The notes under the pieces were generated by a model. The model saw nothing but the letters and a program-made list of their open reading frames with translations, had not been told where the DNA came from and did no database searches. Source: Desulfovibrio cuneatus DSM 11391 (GTDB lineage Bacteria; Desulfobacterota; Desulfovibrionia; Desulfovibrionales; Desulfovibrionaceae). Taken from it: DNA of 64,000 nucleotides. The stretch is taken from NCBI RefSeq assembly GCF_000430005.1, contig NZ_AUCY01000013.1, forward strand, positions 1 to 64,000. Reading direction: 5' to 3'. Each line of letters begins with the position of its first letter. Positions within the stretch are counted from its first letter, which is position 1. Of this stretch, positions 1-8,824 are shown in pieces. The position numbers and the translations under genes are program-made.

Positions 1-113
1 GCAGCCCGAACGGAAAAGGTAGACGGCAGTCGCGAGCGTAGCGAGCCGTGGAGTGAGGGCGGAGGGCACAAGGCAGCTTTGCTGACTGTGCATTTATACG
101 ACGCCCGAACGGT
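1..113. repeat. Family C dispersed repeat, copy 1 (cut by window edge)
   Basis: The sequence carries the core GTCGCGAGCGTAGCGAGC followed by CGTGGAGTGAGGGCGGAGGG, a CAGCTTTGCTGACTGTGCAT segment and a CGCCCGAACGG tail. The same order recurs near 2553, 43030 (reverse strand), 54013 and 60757. The core is partly palindromic (CGCGAGCGTAGCGAG). It lies just after the 3' end of the ZraP-like gene, so it is downstream, non-coding sequence of that transcript. Confidence 0.8.
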
Positions 114-563
114 TTAATAGTTGCCACATGGGGCACCATGCCCACCCCTATACCCCTCGCAAGGGGCAGCATCAGCCTGTGGGCAACCGCCCCGGCGGGA
201 TTGCTTCATGCCACCATGGAAGCCACGGTAAGCGCCAAAGCCTTCTTTTTCCAGCTTGGCAGAAAATGCCTGAGCTGCCTCACGCATTTGGCCTTTCAGG
301 GCAGTGGTTTCTTCCAGCACTTTGGCAATGTCTTCCTTGGTGGTATTAGGAAGCTGCTTGATAGCCTGAAATTCTTGTGTTTTGGCAATAAATTTGTCGT
401 GCAGGGGCATAACGGCACGCTCATATTCGGCATACAGTTCTTCATAGCGCTGCTGGCGCGCTTCTTCAGTGGCAGGGGCTTTGGTTTCTGCTGCCAGGGC
501 AGGCACAGCTAAGGCAAGCACAAGCAGGCCAAGGGCAAAAATAAGCGATTTGTTTTTCATCAT
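114..563 (-). CDS. ZraP/Spy-like periplasmic zinc-resistance/chaperone protein
   Basis: A 149-residue secreted protein. Residues 1-24 form a signal peptide (charged MMKNK, then a leucine/alanine core, cleavage near PALAA). The mature part is a charged helical segment (RQQRYEELYAEYERAV to about residue 100), typical of the Spy/CpxP/ZraP family of zinc-binding periplasmic chaperones, and it ends in a Gly/His/Cys-rich tail (HGG, CPQADAAPC, GHGAPC) that could bind metal. The start is placed at 563 because AGGAG lies 9 bases upstream; the longer open frame has no signal peptide at its front. It is transcribed divergently from the hook gene, from a sigma-54 promoter at 615-636. E. coli zraP is also sigma-54 dependent (known), which supports the assignment. 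The exact ligand is inferred. Confidence 0.7.
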   Translation of the reverse strand: MMKNKSLIFALGLLVLALAVPALAAETKAPATEEARQQRYEELYAEYERAVMPLHDKFIAKTQEFQAIKQLPNTTKEDIAKVLEETTALKGQMREAAQAFSAKLEKEGFGAYRGFHGGMKQSRRGGCPQADAAPCEGYRGGHGAPCGNY

Positions 564-614
564 TTCTGTAGGCTCCTTACATGATTTTTGAATGAGACAT
601 ACACCATACACCGT

Positions 615-636
615 ATAAGCGAAAAGCGTGCCATTT
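615..636 (-). promoter_or_regulatory. sigma-54 promoter of the ZraP-like gene
   Basis: Read on the minus strand the sequence is TGGCACGCTTTTCGCTTA. It matches the RpoN consensus, with GG and GC separated by exactly 10 bases. The predicted transcript begins near 607, about 45 bases before the start codon. It lies about 70 bp from the TTGCACA palindrome centred at 702. Confidence 0.75.
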
Positions 637-694
637 AATAAAGTGAATAAAATAAAGGGCAATTTGAAACATACACGGCGTGTGATGTCTATTT

Positions 695-721
695 TTGCAC
701 AAGTGTGCAAGAAATTGCACA
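695..721. promoter_or_regulatory. Palindromic activator-type site between divergent sigma-54 promoters
   Basis: TTGCACA-AG-TGTGCAA is a perfect 7+7 dyad at 695-710, followed by a third half-site TTGCACA at 715-721. It sits between the minus-strand promoter (615-636) and the plus-strand promoter (747-765), as expected for an enhancer-binding protein. A near copy with the same third half-site precedes the sigma-54 promoter at 22513. The binding protein is not identified. Confidence 0.6.
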
Positions 722-746
722 CGGGCTGTACGCCGGAAGGGTTTGC

Positions 747-765
747 CATGGCACGTTTTCTGCTT
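747..765 (+). promoter_or_regulatory. sigma-54 promoter of the hook gene
   Basis: ATGGCACGTTTTCTGCTTA contains TGGCACG and TGCT with a GG-N10-GC spacing (GG at 750-751, GC at 762-763). The predicted transcript starts near 775, giving a leader of about 110 nt before flgE. Flagellar hook genes are often RpoN-dependent (known). Confidence 0.75.
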
Positions 766-886
766 AACCAGAGGTGCAGGGAATTTTTTTCCTGCTGGCA
801 GCGCTGCGCGGGCACGGCACATGCGTTTTGTGCAACGTACAGTGCGTTCATGGCAAATGGCTATAAACCGAGGGGGTTTATTCGTT

Positions 887-2401
887 ATGATGAGTTCAAT
901 GTTTATCGGCGCCACAGGCATGAAGGCGTTTGGGGAAGGTATGGGTGTTGTGGGAAACAACCTTTCCAACGTCAACACCATTGGGTTTAAGCAATCCATG
1001 GCCTTGTACCAAGACCTGGTGAGTTCGTTTGTTACGGCAGATTCCAACAACATAACCAATATTTCGCAAAAGGGCATGGGCAGTGCCATTAGCATGGACC
1101 GTACCCTGTTTACCCAAGGGGCGTTCCAGCCTGGCAGCGCCAACACAGACGTGGCCATTCAGGGCAAAGGGTTTTTCGGTGTCTCCAAAGATGGCAAAAC
1201 CGAATACACCCGGGCTGGCAACTTTCGCTTCACCATGGAAGGCGAGCTGGTAGACCCCAGCGGCTGGACAGTACTTGGCAGAACCATTGATAAAAATGGC
1301 AATGAAGCAGGCTCCGCTTCTCCCATCACGCTGGATTTCAGCAATAGTACAGGGGGCATTGGTTACACGCCGGGGCAGGCCAGTTCCTGGGTACAAAGCG
1401 TTTCCCAGCTTGGCGGCTTGCAAGACAAAGCCCAGCAAGCAGGCAATCCATTTTTTGCCATGGCCGCTTCATGGAACGGCACCAGCAACCCACCCCTGGG
1501 TGTTGGGCAGTTCAGCTATTCTGAACCCATAGAATTTTATGATGCCGCAGGCAACCGCCAGAAAGCCACCATTTATTACGATAGAGCAGACACCGTAGAT
1601 GGCATGAATATTGTGGAATATATGATTGCCATGGACCCTGCCCTGGATGGCTCTTCCCGCGCTGGCACTGAAAGCGCCGGGCTGCTTATGGCAGGCACCA
1701 TCACGTTTGATTCTGGTGGCACTATGCAGGGCCTTTCAGCCTTCACCCCGCCAGCAGGGGGTAGCCCGGCTGACCTTGCGGCATGGTTGCCCGCTGGCGT
1801 AAAAAACGGCATGCCCGAATTTTCTGCCAACGTTAAAGATGCCGGTGAGCAACGCGTGGGGCTGGATTTTGGCTTACGTTTGCCGGGTAACGCCTCACAA
1901 GGGCTTGCCTCTGCTGCGGATGCCGCCACCAATGCCAGCAAACTTGCTACCCCCATTAACGGGGCCACACGCCAGCAAATGGTAACCACAGCCTGGGGCA
2001 ACAGCCCGGCAAGCCGTAGCCAAAACACCGACGGCTTTGGTGAAGGCTACCTGCGCGATGTGACCATTGGCGAAGACGGCATGGTAAAAGGTGTGTATAG
2101 CAACAACCAGACCCTGGAACTTGCCAGATTGGTGCTGTACCGCTTTACCAGCCAGGATGGCCTGCGCAAGGAGGGGGGCAACCACTTTGCAGCCACCGAA
2201 GACTCCGGTGAGGCGCAGGAAGGCATTCCTGGCAAAGAAAACTACGGCACCCTGGCCCAGCGCAGCATTGAACAGTCCAACGTGGACTATGCGCGGGAGT
2301 TTACCCAAATGATTATTACCCAGCGCGGCTTCCAAATGAACAGCAAGATAGTGACGACCTCTGATCAGATGATTCAGAAGGCGCTTGAGCTCAAACGCTA
2401 A
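887..2401 (+). CDS. flgE: Flagellar hook protein FlgE
   Basis: A 504-residue protein of the axial rod/hook family. The N-terminus MMSSMFIGATGMKAFGEGMG followed by VVGNNLSNVNTIGFKQS is the conserved Flg_bb_rod motif, and the C-terminus (NYGTLAQRSIEQSNVDYARE, then FTQMIITQRGFQMNSKIV) is the conserved hook/rod C-terminal coiled region. The AIQGKGFFGV and YTRAGNF motifs of FlgE follow at about residues 90-115; the middle is the variable hook surface domain. Secreted by the flagellar type III system and polymerised into the hook. The start at 887 follows AGGGGG and gives the usual N-terminus; an in-frame upstream extension to 695 has no family features. No other flagellar gene is adjacent, so this is an isolated hook gene driven by its own sigma-54 promoter. 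Confidence 0.93.
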   Translation: MMSSMFIGATGMKAFGEGMGVVGNNLSNVNTIGFKQSMALYQDLVSSFVTADSNNITNISQKGMGSAISMDRTLFTQGAFQPGSANTDVAIQGKGFFGVSKDGKTEYTRAGNFRFTMEGELVDPSGWTVLGRTIDKNGNEAGSASPITLDFSNSTGGIGYTPGQASSWVQSVSQLGGLQDKAQQAGNPFFAMAASWNGTSNPPLGVGQFSYSEPIEFYDAAGNRQKATIYYDRADTVDGMNIVEYMIAMDPALDGSSRAGTESAGLLMAGTITFDSGGTMQGLSAFTPPAGGSPADLAAWLPAGVKNGMPEFSANVKDAGEQRVGLDFGLRLPGNASQGLASAADAATNASKLATPINGATRQQMVTTAWGNSPASRSQNTDGFGEGYLRDVTIGEDGMVKGVYSNNQTLELARLVLYRFTSQDGLRKEGGNHFAATEDSGEAQEGIPGKENYGTLAQRSIEQSNVDYAREFTQMIITQRGFQMNSKIVTTSDQMIQKALELKR

Positions 2402-2532
2402 AAAAGTGCTGTCTTTTTTTGTTTGGCGGCGTTGCTGCACGTATTTTACGGGAGGGCAGGACTGAAGAGTCCAGCCCTCCCGTAAAATACGTTTGCGCCT
2501 TGCCAAACGAAAAAAATTCAGCACTTTTTATA
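2399..2532. repeat. Family A long hairpin, copy A1, at the flgE 3' end
   Basis: An interrupted palindrome. The outer arms are AAAAAGTGCTG and CAGCACTTTTT, the next arms are TGTTTGGCGGCG and CGCCTTGCCAAACG, and the inner stem ACGTATTTTACGGGAGGGC pairs with GCCCTCCCGTAAAATACGT across a short loop. It starts at the flgE stop codon and could terminate or protect that mRNA (inference). Confidence 0.85.
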
Positions 2533-2552
2533 TGACGTATGTTCACTACCCT

Positions 2553-2705
2553 AACGCCAGTCGCAAGCGTAGCAAGCCGTGGAGCGAGGGCGCAGGCCAC
2601 AGGCAGCTTTGCTGACTGTGCATTTCCACGCAGCCCGAACGGAAAAAGGTAGACGGCAGTCGCAAGCGTAGCGAGCCGTGGAGCGAGGGCGCAGGTAGTT
2701 ACGCC
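2553..2705. repeat. Family C repeat, two tandem copies
   Basis: Two successive copies of the GTCGCAAGCGTAGC core, about 100 bp apart (near 2562 and 2659), are joined by CAGCTTTGCTGACTGTGCAT and GCAGCCCGAACGG. The junction (CGGAAAAAGGTAGACGGCAG) matches the first bases of the window, so that copy was probably also part of a tandem array. The remaining bases to 2816 show no gene. Confidence 0.8.
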
Positions 2706-2816
2706 ACCGAAGCATATCCCCTGCCACAGGAGCGGAGAAAGACCACACGGTGAAGGCACTGCATGGCATACTGGGCGCGAGAACCCAAAGAATCCACAAG
2801 AGAAGAATACTGTGGT

Positions 2817-3371
2817 TTACCGGGCAGCCCGGGCCAACCCCTTCACTTTACGCAGGCCCGTTTTTGCCGGAACGCGCTTGGGGGCGCTTTGCACCGCCGG
2901 AATGGCACGGGCAGCACTGCGCTTGGCTTTGGCGGGGGGGTCGTTGTCATTCAGGCATATGGCGTCCTCATGCAGCAGGCGCTCAATGCTAATGGCATCC
3001 AGTTCTTGCTCCAGGGTGCGGGAAACATGCAGCCAGGCCTTACGAGTAAGGCAGCCAGACTTGCGCGGGCAGGAATTGGCTTTTTCACCGCAGCATACTG
3101 TTAACTGAATGCCATCTTCCATAATGCGCACAACTTCACCTAAAGAAATGTCTGAAGCAGGCTTTGCCAGTTTGTGGCCACCGGCTGCGCCGCGCACACT
3201 CATGGTAAGGCCCTTTTGCTTCAGGGGCTTTAAAATTTGCTCCACAAACTGCACAGAAACACCCGTTTGGTAGGAAAGGGTGGAAGCAGAAAGTGGTTCA
3301 TTCTTTGGTGCATTACGGGCAAGTTCCAGCAATATCCTGGCGGCATAACGTGCCCTGGCAGAAAGTTTCAT
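2817..3371 (-). CDS. Rrf2-family transcriptional regulator
   Basis: A 184-residue protein. Residues 1-135 are an Rrf2 winged-helix domain: MKLSARARYAARILLELARN, the SYQTGVSVQFVEQILKPLK recognition helix, the wing RGAAGGHKLAKP, and DISLGEVVRIMED. Cysteines 93, 94, 101 and 107 (CCGEKANSCPRKSGC) form the ligand set used for an Fe-S cluster in IscR/RsrR/NsrR-type members (known). The C-terminal 45 residues are a basic, lysine/arginine/alanine-rich tail (PPAKAKRSAAR, KRVPAKTGLRKVKG) not usual for the family. The start at 3371 follows GAGGAGGATGCA, a strong ribosome site. Likely a redox or iron-sulfur sensing DNA-binding protein; its targets cannot be read here. Confidence 0.88.
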   Translation of the reverse strand: MKLSARARYAARILLELARNAPKNEPLSASTLSYQTGVSVQFVEQILKPLKQKGLTMSVRGAAGGHKLAKPASDISLGEVVRIMEDGIQLTVCCGEKANSCPRKSGCLTRKAWLHVSRTLEQELDAISIERLLHEDAICLNDNDPPAKAKRSAARAIPAVQSAPKRVPAKTGLRKVKGLARAAR

Positions 3372-3850
3372 TGCATCCTCCTCAACAAAGGCAAGCCCTA
3401 GTGTTATGGCCTTGGGCGTGCCCAAACGTATGGTATGTTACATGTCATAAAAGTAAGCAGGCACATTCGCCAAAATAGGCCAAAACTTCTGTCTTTCATG
3501 AAAACAGCCCATGTGGACTGTCTTAGTGCTTCATATAGCGTCATTTTAGCTAGCTTGCAACAATTATCACAAGCTCTTTATGCAAGAAAAATGGGCCATT
3601 GCTATTGTTTTGGAAGGCGAGTATAAATAAATTAATGTAGCCTAGCTCTTCCCTTGCTCCCCTGCTCTTATATACACTTACTTAAATCATACTCAAAAAG
3701 TAGTAATATTGCTATTTCTTTTTGAGATAGCTAGGCCGGGTGTTAGCTGTTGTGTTTGTTGGCCTGGGCTTGGGAAGCAGGCCAAAAAAGGTACCTTGCC
3801 GAAAGGTATTTTGCTGGATAAAAATTTAATTGAAAATGGTGTGGTGGTGC
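3372..3850. promoter_or_regulatory. AT-rich intergenic region with a 9-bp inverted repeat
   Basis: Promoter region between the leftward Rrf2 gene and the rightward HPt gene. It is clearly richer in A/T than the flanking genes and holds no open frame with family features. CTCAAAAAG (3692-3700) and CTTTTTGAG (3718-3726) form a perfect 9-bp inverted repeat with a 17-base spacer, which could be an operator. No sigma-54 signature was seen. Confidence 0.4.
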
Positions 3851-4195
3851 ATGGTTGACTCTCCTGTTCTTGATGTTGCTTCTGCTGTGGAGCGTATGGG
3901 CGATAAAGAAATTTACCTTGAAATTGCCCGCTATTTTTCTGAAAGGGTAGTGCCGGATGTGGCTGCCCTGGCCGAAGCCCTGGAAAAGGGCAGCATGGAA
4001 GAAGCCACCCGCATGGCCCATTCCTTTAAGGGAAGTGCTGCCACTGTTGGGGCAGAAATTGCCCGTGCTGCCTGTGCAGAACTGGAAGCGGCCTGCAGGC
4101 AGGGCAACACAGAAGCGCTGCCTGGGCTGTTTGCCACGGCACGCCAGGAACTTGCCACCGCACAAAAGGCCATAGACGCGCTTCTTGCTGAATAG
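3851..4195 (+). CDS. Stand-alone HPt (histidine phosphotransfer) domain protein
   Basis: A 114-residue all-helical protein. The phospho-acceptor motif is MAHSFKGSAATVGA with His57, matching the HxxKGS signature of HPt domains; the flanking helices (YLEIARYFSERVVPDVAALA, then CAELEAACRQGN) complete a four-helix bundle. It shuttles phosphate between a hybrid kinase receiver and a response regulator. No kinase or regulator lies beside it; the hybrid kinase at 36784-39483 in this window has a receiver but no HPt domain and is a possible partner (inference). The start is uncertain: the ATG at 3851 gives a normal N-terminus but a poor ribosome site, and an ATG at 3836 is also in frame. Confidence 0.8.
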   Translation: MVDSPVLDVASAVERMGDKEIYLEIARYFSERVVPDVAALAEALEKGSMEEATRMAHSFKGSAATVGAEIARAACAELEAACRQGNTEALPGLFATARQELATAQKAIDALLAE

Positions 4196-4449
4196 CATTT
4201 TGGCTGCGGCCCGGTTCTTCCCTGCGAAAGAACGAAGCTTCGAGTATTCCGATCAATACTGTCTGGCCCGGATAGCATTGTATTTCAATACGTTCCAAGG
4301 CGCATGTGCATAGCCCTGTTATGGGCTCTTTGGCGTTACTGGACTTTTAGGCTGTTTTTGTCTATTTAAGGCCATGGCAAAACTGCGTTTTGCGTGCTTT
4401 TTCGGCATATTCCCCTTTGCCGCGCAGAGAGAAGTATGACCAAAGTCAC

Positions 4450-4554
4450 AAAAAGCACTCATTTTACAGGGAAAATGAAATTCCCTTATTCGTGCTTTTT
4501 GGAGCGTCTTCCCTGCGGGAAGCCGCATAAAGACTTTTTTGCAATAGTCTTTAT
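4450..4554 (+). terminator. Two successive hairpins upstream of lepA
   Basis: AAAAAGCAC (4450-4458) pairs with GTGCTTTTT (4492-4500) around a long loop, and ATAAAGACT (4527-4535) pairs with AGTCTTTAT (4546-4554), followed by TTTG. They may end the HPt transcript. The second lies only about 90 bases before lepA. The rest of 4196-4646 shows nothing else. Confidence 0.45.
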
Positions 4555-4646
4555 TTTGTACGCGTACCAAGCGTGCCCATGAAAAAAAGGCCGCACATGC
4601 ACCCCCCTTTCCCGCGCCAGTCGCGTTGTTATTGCAAGGAATTTTC

Positions 4647-6452
4647 ATGCCCAGGCAGGAACACATACGTAATTTCAGCATCATAGCCCACATTGACCAT
4701 GGCAAGTCTACCCTTGCAGACAGAATACTGGAATGCACCAAGCTTGTGAACGAAAGAGACAAGCGTGCCCAGTACCTGGACCGTATGGACATTGAGCGTG
4801 AGCGGGGCATTACCATTAAAGCCCAAACAGTGCGCATTCCTTACACGGCAGACAATGGCAAGGAGTATGTGCTCAACCTTATCGACACCCCTGGCCACGT
4901 GGACTTCAACTACGAAGTTTCCCGCTCCCTTGCTGCCTGTGAAGGTGCCTTGCTGGTGGTGGATGCCTCCCAGGGGGTGGAAGCCCAGACCCTGGCCAAC
5001 GTATACCTTGCCCTGGACCACAACCACGAAATTATTCCCATTTTGAACAAGGTGGATTTAGCCAGCGCCGACGTGGAAAAGGTTAAGACGGAAATTGAGG
5101 AATGTATTGGCCTGGACTGCACCGACGCACTGCCCATTAGCGCCAAAACCGGCCTTGGGGTGCCTGCCGTGCTGGAAGCCATTGTGGCGCGCCTGCCCGC
5201 CCCGGAAGGTGACCCCGAAGCCCCCTTGAAAGCCCTTATTTTTGACTCCTGGTACGACAGTTACCAAGGGGTTATGGTGTTGTTCCGCATTATGGACGGC
5301 ACCATCAAAAAGGGCGATAAAATTCGCCTGTTTTCCACCGGGGTAGAGCATGACGTGCTGCGCCTTGGTGTTTTTTCCCCGGATGCTTTGGACATTGACC
5401 AGCTAAGCGCAGGCGAGGTGGGCTTTTTTTGCGGCAACATTAAAAGCCTGGGCGACGCCCGCGTGGGCGACACCATTACCCATGCCGCCCGCCCGGCAAG
5501 CTCTGCCGTGGACGGGTTTAAAGACGTGCAGGCCATGGTGTTCTGCGGGTTGTACCCCACAGACAGTTCCGACTATGAAGGCCTGAAGGCGGCCCTGGAA
5601 AAATTGCAGCTCAACGATGCGGCTTTTTCCTACGAGCCGGAAACCTCCCAGGCTCTTGGGTTTGGCTTTCGCTGCGGTTTTCTGGGCTTGTTGCACATGG
5701 AAATTATTCAGGAACGCCTGGAGCGCGAGTTCCAAATGGAACTTATTGCCACGGCCCCTTCTGTTATTTACCGGGTGGTCACCACAGACGGCAAAACACA
5801 CCATGTGGCCAACCCGGCAAAACTGCCAGACCCAGGCCGCATTACAGAATTTTATGAGCCCTATGTGCGCATGGAAGTGCATGTACCCAACGAGTATGTG
5901 GGCAACGTTATGCGCCTGTGCGACGAAAAACGCGGCAGCCAGAAAGACATACGCTATTTAACAGCAACACGGGTAATTTTGACTTATGAACTGCCCTTTG
6001 CCGAAATTGTGTATGACTTTTTCGACAGGCTCAAGTCTTCCACCAAGGGCTATGCCTCAATGGATTACGAATTTATTGACTACCAGCCCGCCAACCTGGT
6101 GAAGCTGGACATGCTCATTAATAGCGACCCGGTAGACGCCCTGGCGGTTATTGTTCACCGCGACAAGGCCTACTCCCTGGGGCGCTCCATTGCCCTGAAG
6201 CTTAAGCGCACCATTCCGCGCCAACTGTTTGAGGTAATTATTCAGGCCGCCATTGGCAACAAAGTTATTGCCAGGGAACGCAACGCGCCCCTTGGCAAAA
6301 ACGTCACCGCAAAATGCTATGGCGGTGACATTACCAGAAAACGTAAACTGCTGGAAAAACAGAAGGAAGGGAAAAAACGCATGAAACGCATGGGCAACGT
6401 GGAATTGCCGCAGGAAGCGTTCTTGGCAGCCCTTACTGTAGGAGATGATTAA
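4647..6452 (+). CDS. lepA: Elongation factor 4 (LepA, back-translocating GTPase)
   Basis: A 601-residue translational GTPase, full family length. G1 motif AHIDHGKST at 14-22, G3 DTPGH at 80-84, G4 NKVD at 134-137, followed by the EF-G-like domains and the LepA-specific C-terminal domain ([16 protein letters not shown], then [20 protein letters not shown] and [20 protein letters not shown]). It binds ribosomes and remodels stalled elongation complexes. The start follows AAGGA at 4637-4641; the ATG is at 4647. The stop codon overlaps the next ATG as TAATG, so lepA and lepB form an operon, the arrangement known from E. coli. Confidence 0.97.
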   Translation: MPRQEHIRNFSIIAHIDHGKSTLADRILECTKLVNERDKRAQYLDRMDIERERGITIKAQTVRIPYTADNGKEYVLNLIDTPGHVDFNYEVSRSLAACEGALLVVDASQGVEAQTLANVYLALDHNHEIIPILNKVDLASADVEKVKTEIEECIGLDCTDALPISAKTGLGVPAVLEAIVARLPAPEGDPEAPLKALIFDSWYDSYQGVMVLFRIMDGTIKKGDKIRLFSTGVEHDVLRLGVFSPDALDIDQLSAGEVGFFCGNIKSLGDARVGDTITHAARPASSAVDGFKDVQAMVFCGLYPTDSSDYEGLKAALEKLQLNDAAFSYEPETSQALGFGFRCGFLGLLHMEIIQERLEREFQMELIATAPSVIYRVVTTDGKTHHVANPAKLPDPGRITEFYEPYVRMEVHVPNEYVGNVMRLCDEKRGSQKDIRYLTATRVILTYELPFAEIVYDFFDRLKSSTKGYASMDYEFIDYQPANLVKLDMLINSDPVDALAVIVHRDKAYSLGRSIALKLKRTIPRQLFEVIIQAAIGNKVIARERNAPLGKNVTAKCYGGDITRKRKLLEKQKEGKKRMKRMGNVELPQEAFLAALTVGDD

Positions 6453-7072
6453 TGGGTGAAGGCAACGGGCTTTATCAAACACCATTCCAGACATTTTTGG
6501 AATTTTTCAAGATTATTGGGGTGGCCCTGCTTATTGCGCTGGTTATACGCACCTTCGTGGTACAGCCATACATCATTCCCTCTGAATCCATGCTGAGCAC
6601 ATTGCAGGTGGGTGACCGCATTTTTGTCACCAAATACAGCTACGGTATTCATGTGCCCTTTGTGGAAAAAGAACTGGTGAGCACCGGGCAGCCGGAACTG
6701 GGCGACATTATTGTTTTCCCGTACCCCAAAGACCCCGACCTTGATTACATCAAGCGCGTGGTGGGTTTGCCAGGCGATGTAATGGAAGTGCGCAACAAGC
6801 AACTTTTACGTAACGGCAAGCCTGTGCTGGAAAGCTACATTCGCCACGGCGACCCCAATATTATTCCGGGCTGGCGCGACAACATGGCCCCGGTCACTGT
6901 GCCGGAAGGCCACGTGTTTGTTATGGGCGACAACCGGGACAACTCGGCAGATTCGCGGGAATGGGGGTTTGTAGAGAAATCCGTCATTCGCGGCAAAGCC
7001 CAAATGATTTTCTGGTCCAGCCAGAACTGGTTTGATATCCGCTGGAATAGAATTGGAAAGAGTTTGTATTAG
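6452..7072 (+). CDS. lepB: Signal peptidase I
   Basis: A 206-residue membrane serine protease that removes signal peptides from exported proteins. One N-terminal membrane segment (FFKIIGVALLIALVIRTFVV) precedes the catalytic Ser46 in PSESMLSTL and the general base Lys101 in YIKRVVGLPGD; box E GDNRDNSADSREWG lies at 159-172. The short form with one membrane span is usual outside the enterobacteria. It begins inside the lepA stop codon (TAATG), so translation is probably coupled. A strong terminator follows at 7102-7134. Confidence 0.96.
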   Translation: MGEGNGLYQTPFQTFLEFFKIIGVALLIALVIRTFVVQPYIIPSESMLSTLQVGDRIFVTKYSYGIHVPFVEKELVSTGQPELGDIIVFPYPKDPDLDYIKRVVGLPGDVMEVRNKQLLRNGKPVLESYIRHGDPNIIPGWRDNMAPVTVPEGHVFVMGDNRDNSADSREWGFVEKSVIRGKAQMIFWSSQNWFDIRWNRIGKSLY

Positions 7073-7101
7073 TTGCTTTTATAAAAGCACGGAAATAAGG
7101 A

Positions 7102-7134
7102 AGGCCACCGCAGGAATGCGGTGGCCTTTTTTTG
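7102..7134 (+). terminator. Intrinsic terminator of lepA-lepB
   Basis: AGGCCACCGCA pairs with TGCGGTGGCCT around a short GGAA-type loop and is followed by seven or more T residues. It stands 30 bases after the lepB stop. Confidence 0.93.
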
Positions 7135-7182
7135 TTTGTAAGAGGGAGGCAGCAGGGGGTAGTGCTTTCTTCTCACTCAAAA

Positions 7183-7215
7183 CGCCCGTGATACTGTTCA
7201 AACAATATCACGGGC
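7183..7215 (-). terminator. Intrinsic terminator of the dicarboxylate carrier gene
   Basis: GCCCGTGATA and TATCACGGGC pair around an 11-base loop. Read on the minus strand the hairpin is followed by GTTTTG. It lies about 45 bases beyond the dctA stop codon. Confidence 0.75.
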
Positions 7216-7257
7216 ATTATCAAGCAGCCACAGAATAGCGAATAAGGGCGAATGCTA

Positions 7258-8544
7258 CTACTGGTTGCCTTCCAGTTGCGCTTCAACATCAATTTCGCCG
7301 TTTAATACACGGTGGGCACGGTCAATGTCGAGCACGCCTTCCCATTTGGCTATGGCCACGGTAGCCACGGTATTGCCAATAAGGTTGGTCACGGCGCGCA
7401 CTTCATTCATTATGCGGTCAATGCCAATTACCAGCGTTACACCAGCCACAGGAATAACCGGGTGGGCCTGCAACGTGGCAGTCAATGCAATTAAGGCCGC
7501 ACCAGCAACGCCCGCTCCGCCCTTGGAGGTGAGCAGCAAGATGCCAAGAAGTAGCAGTTGGTGTTCTAAGTCAATGTGGATATTCATAGCTTGGGCAATG
7601 AACATTGATGACATTGTCAGGTAAATCGCCGCACCGTCCAGGTTAAATGAATACCCCGTGGGCAGGACCAGCCCGACGATGGGTCGGGTGCAGCCTAATG
7701 CTTCAAGCTTTTCCATCATATGGGGCAAAACAGATTCAGTGCTGGCAGTGCCTAAAGTGATGAGGATTTCTTCCTTGATATAACGAAGCAGTTTCCAAAG
7801 GCTAATTCCTGACCACCAACAAACAGAACCCAGGACAACGATGATAAAAAGAATGCTGGTGAGATAAAAACAGGCAACAAGCTGGGCCAGTTGGGACAAC
7901 GTACCAATACCGTATTTCCCTATGGTAAAGCCGATGGCACCGAAAGCGCCAATGGGGGCAAGCTTCATTACCAGGTTGACAATTCCCAGCAGGGCTTGTC
8001 CAAAGCGTTCAAGGGTCGCCAGAATTGGTTTGCCCTTCTCACCCATAGCAGACATGCTAACACCAAAAAGAACAGAAAAAAGCAGCACTTGTAATAGGTT
8101 ACCATCAGCGAAGGCACCAACTGCACTCTTGGGGATAATGCCCATGATGAATTCCATGGTGGTCTGCGACTTCACACTTGTGTAGTTCGCAATACTCCCC
8201 ATATCCATGGACGCTGGATCAGCATTGATGCCAGCACCAGGCTGAACAACATTCACTACCACCAAGCCGATAACAAGAGCCAGCGTTGTGATAACTTCAA
8301 AATACAGCAACGTTTTGCCACCAACCCGGCCAACCGCCTTCAGGTTTTCCATGCCAGCAATGCCAACAGAGACTGTGCAAAATATCACAGGGGTAATGAT
8401 CATCTTAATAAGATTGATGAAGCCGTCGCCCAATGGCTTAAGAGATATCCCCAACGCAGGATTGATATAGCCAACGAGAACACCCAACATCAAACCTACA
8501 ATAACCTGAAAGTACAAAGTGCTATAAAATGCTTTCTTACGCAC
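7258..8544 (-). CDS. dctA: C4-dicarboxylate:cation symporter (DctA/GltP family)
   Basis: A 428-residue inner-membrane carrier of the DAACS family. Diagnostic motifs are the serine-rich hairpin LGTASTESVLPHMMEKLEAL, the GLVLPTGYSFNLDGAAIYLT segment and the second hairpin TSKGGAGVAGAA, all characteristic of DctA (succinate, fumarate, malate uptake) more than of GltP. About eight membrane helices plus two re-entrant loops are evident. The start is GTG at 8544 preceded by AAGG; no better ATG exists. A sigma-54 promoter lies 140 bases upstream, in line with the DctB/DctD-RpoN control known for dctA in other bacteria. C4 acids are common respiratory substrates and electron acceptors in this group. 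No kinase/regulator pair is adjacent. Confidence 0.9.
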   Translation of the reverse strand: MRKKAFYSTLYFQVIVGLMLGVLVGYINPALGISLKPLGDGFINLIKMIITPVIFCTVSVGIAGMENLKAVGRVGGKTLLYFEVITTLALVIGLVVVNVVQPGAGINADPASMDMGSIANYTSVKSQTTMEFIMGIIPKSAVGAFADGNLLQVLLFSVLFGVSMSAMGEKGKPILATLERFGQALLGIVNLVMKLAPIGAFGAIGFTIGKYGIGTLSQLAQLVACFYLTSILFIIVVLGSVCWWSGISLWKLLRYIKEEILITLGTASTESVLPHMMEKLEALGCTRPIVGLVLPTGYSFNLDGAAIYLTMSSMFIAQAMNIHIDLEHQLLLLGILLLTSKGGAGVAGAALIALTATLQAHPVIPVAGVTLVIGIDRIMNEVRAVTNLIGNTVATVAIAKWEGVLDIDRAHRVLNGEIDVEAQLEGNQ

Positions 8545-8679
8545 AATACCCTTGCTGACTAAAGAGTTACAGGTTAACAGAATTTAATCACCTGTTTAGA
8601 ATATAGGACAAGCTTAGTACACCAAAACACCCCCCGTGTAAAAATTAATTCCAAGAAAAATGTTAAGTTAAAAAAATAA

Positions 8680-8700
8680 CTTGCAATTAATATGCCACGA
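8680..8700 (-). promoter_or_regulatory. sigma-54 promoter of dctA
   Basis: On the minus strand TGGCATATTAATTGCAAG has GG and GC separated by exactly 10 bases and ends with the favoured TTGCA. The predicted start of transcription is near 8672, giving a leader of about 130 nt. Confidence 0.75.
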
Positions 8701-8824
8701 CTGTCGGCCTAGATATATATTCAAATTTCATCCACATTCACCATTGATTACGAAGGGCCATATGACCGTATTAGGGCATTACTGACCATATCTGGACACT
8801 TCACTATATTTTGTTGCCTTGCAA

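Noticed and set aside
2553-2705. CRISPR-like tandem repeat
   Set aside because: Only two units about 100 bp apart, with no regular spacers and no cas genes; it is a dispersed repeat family.
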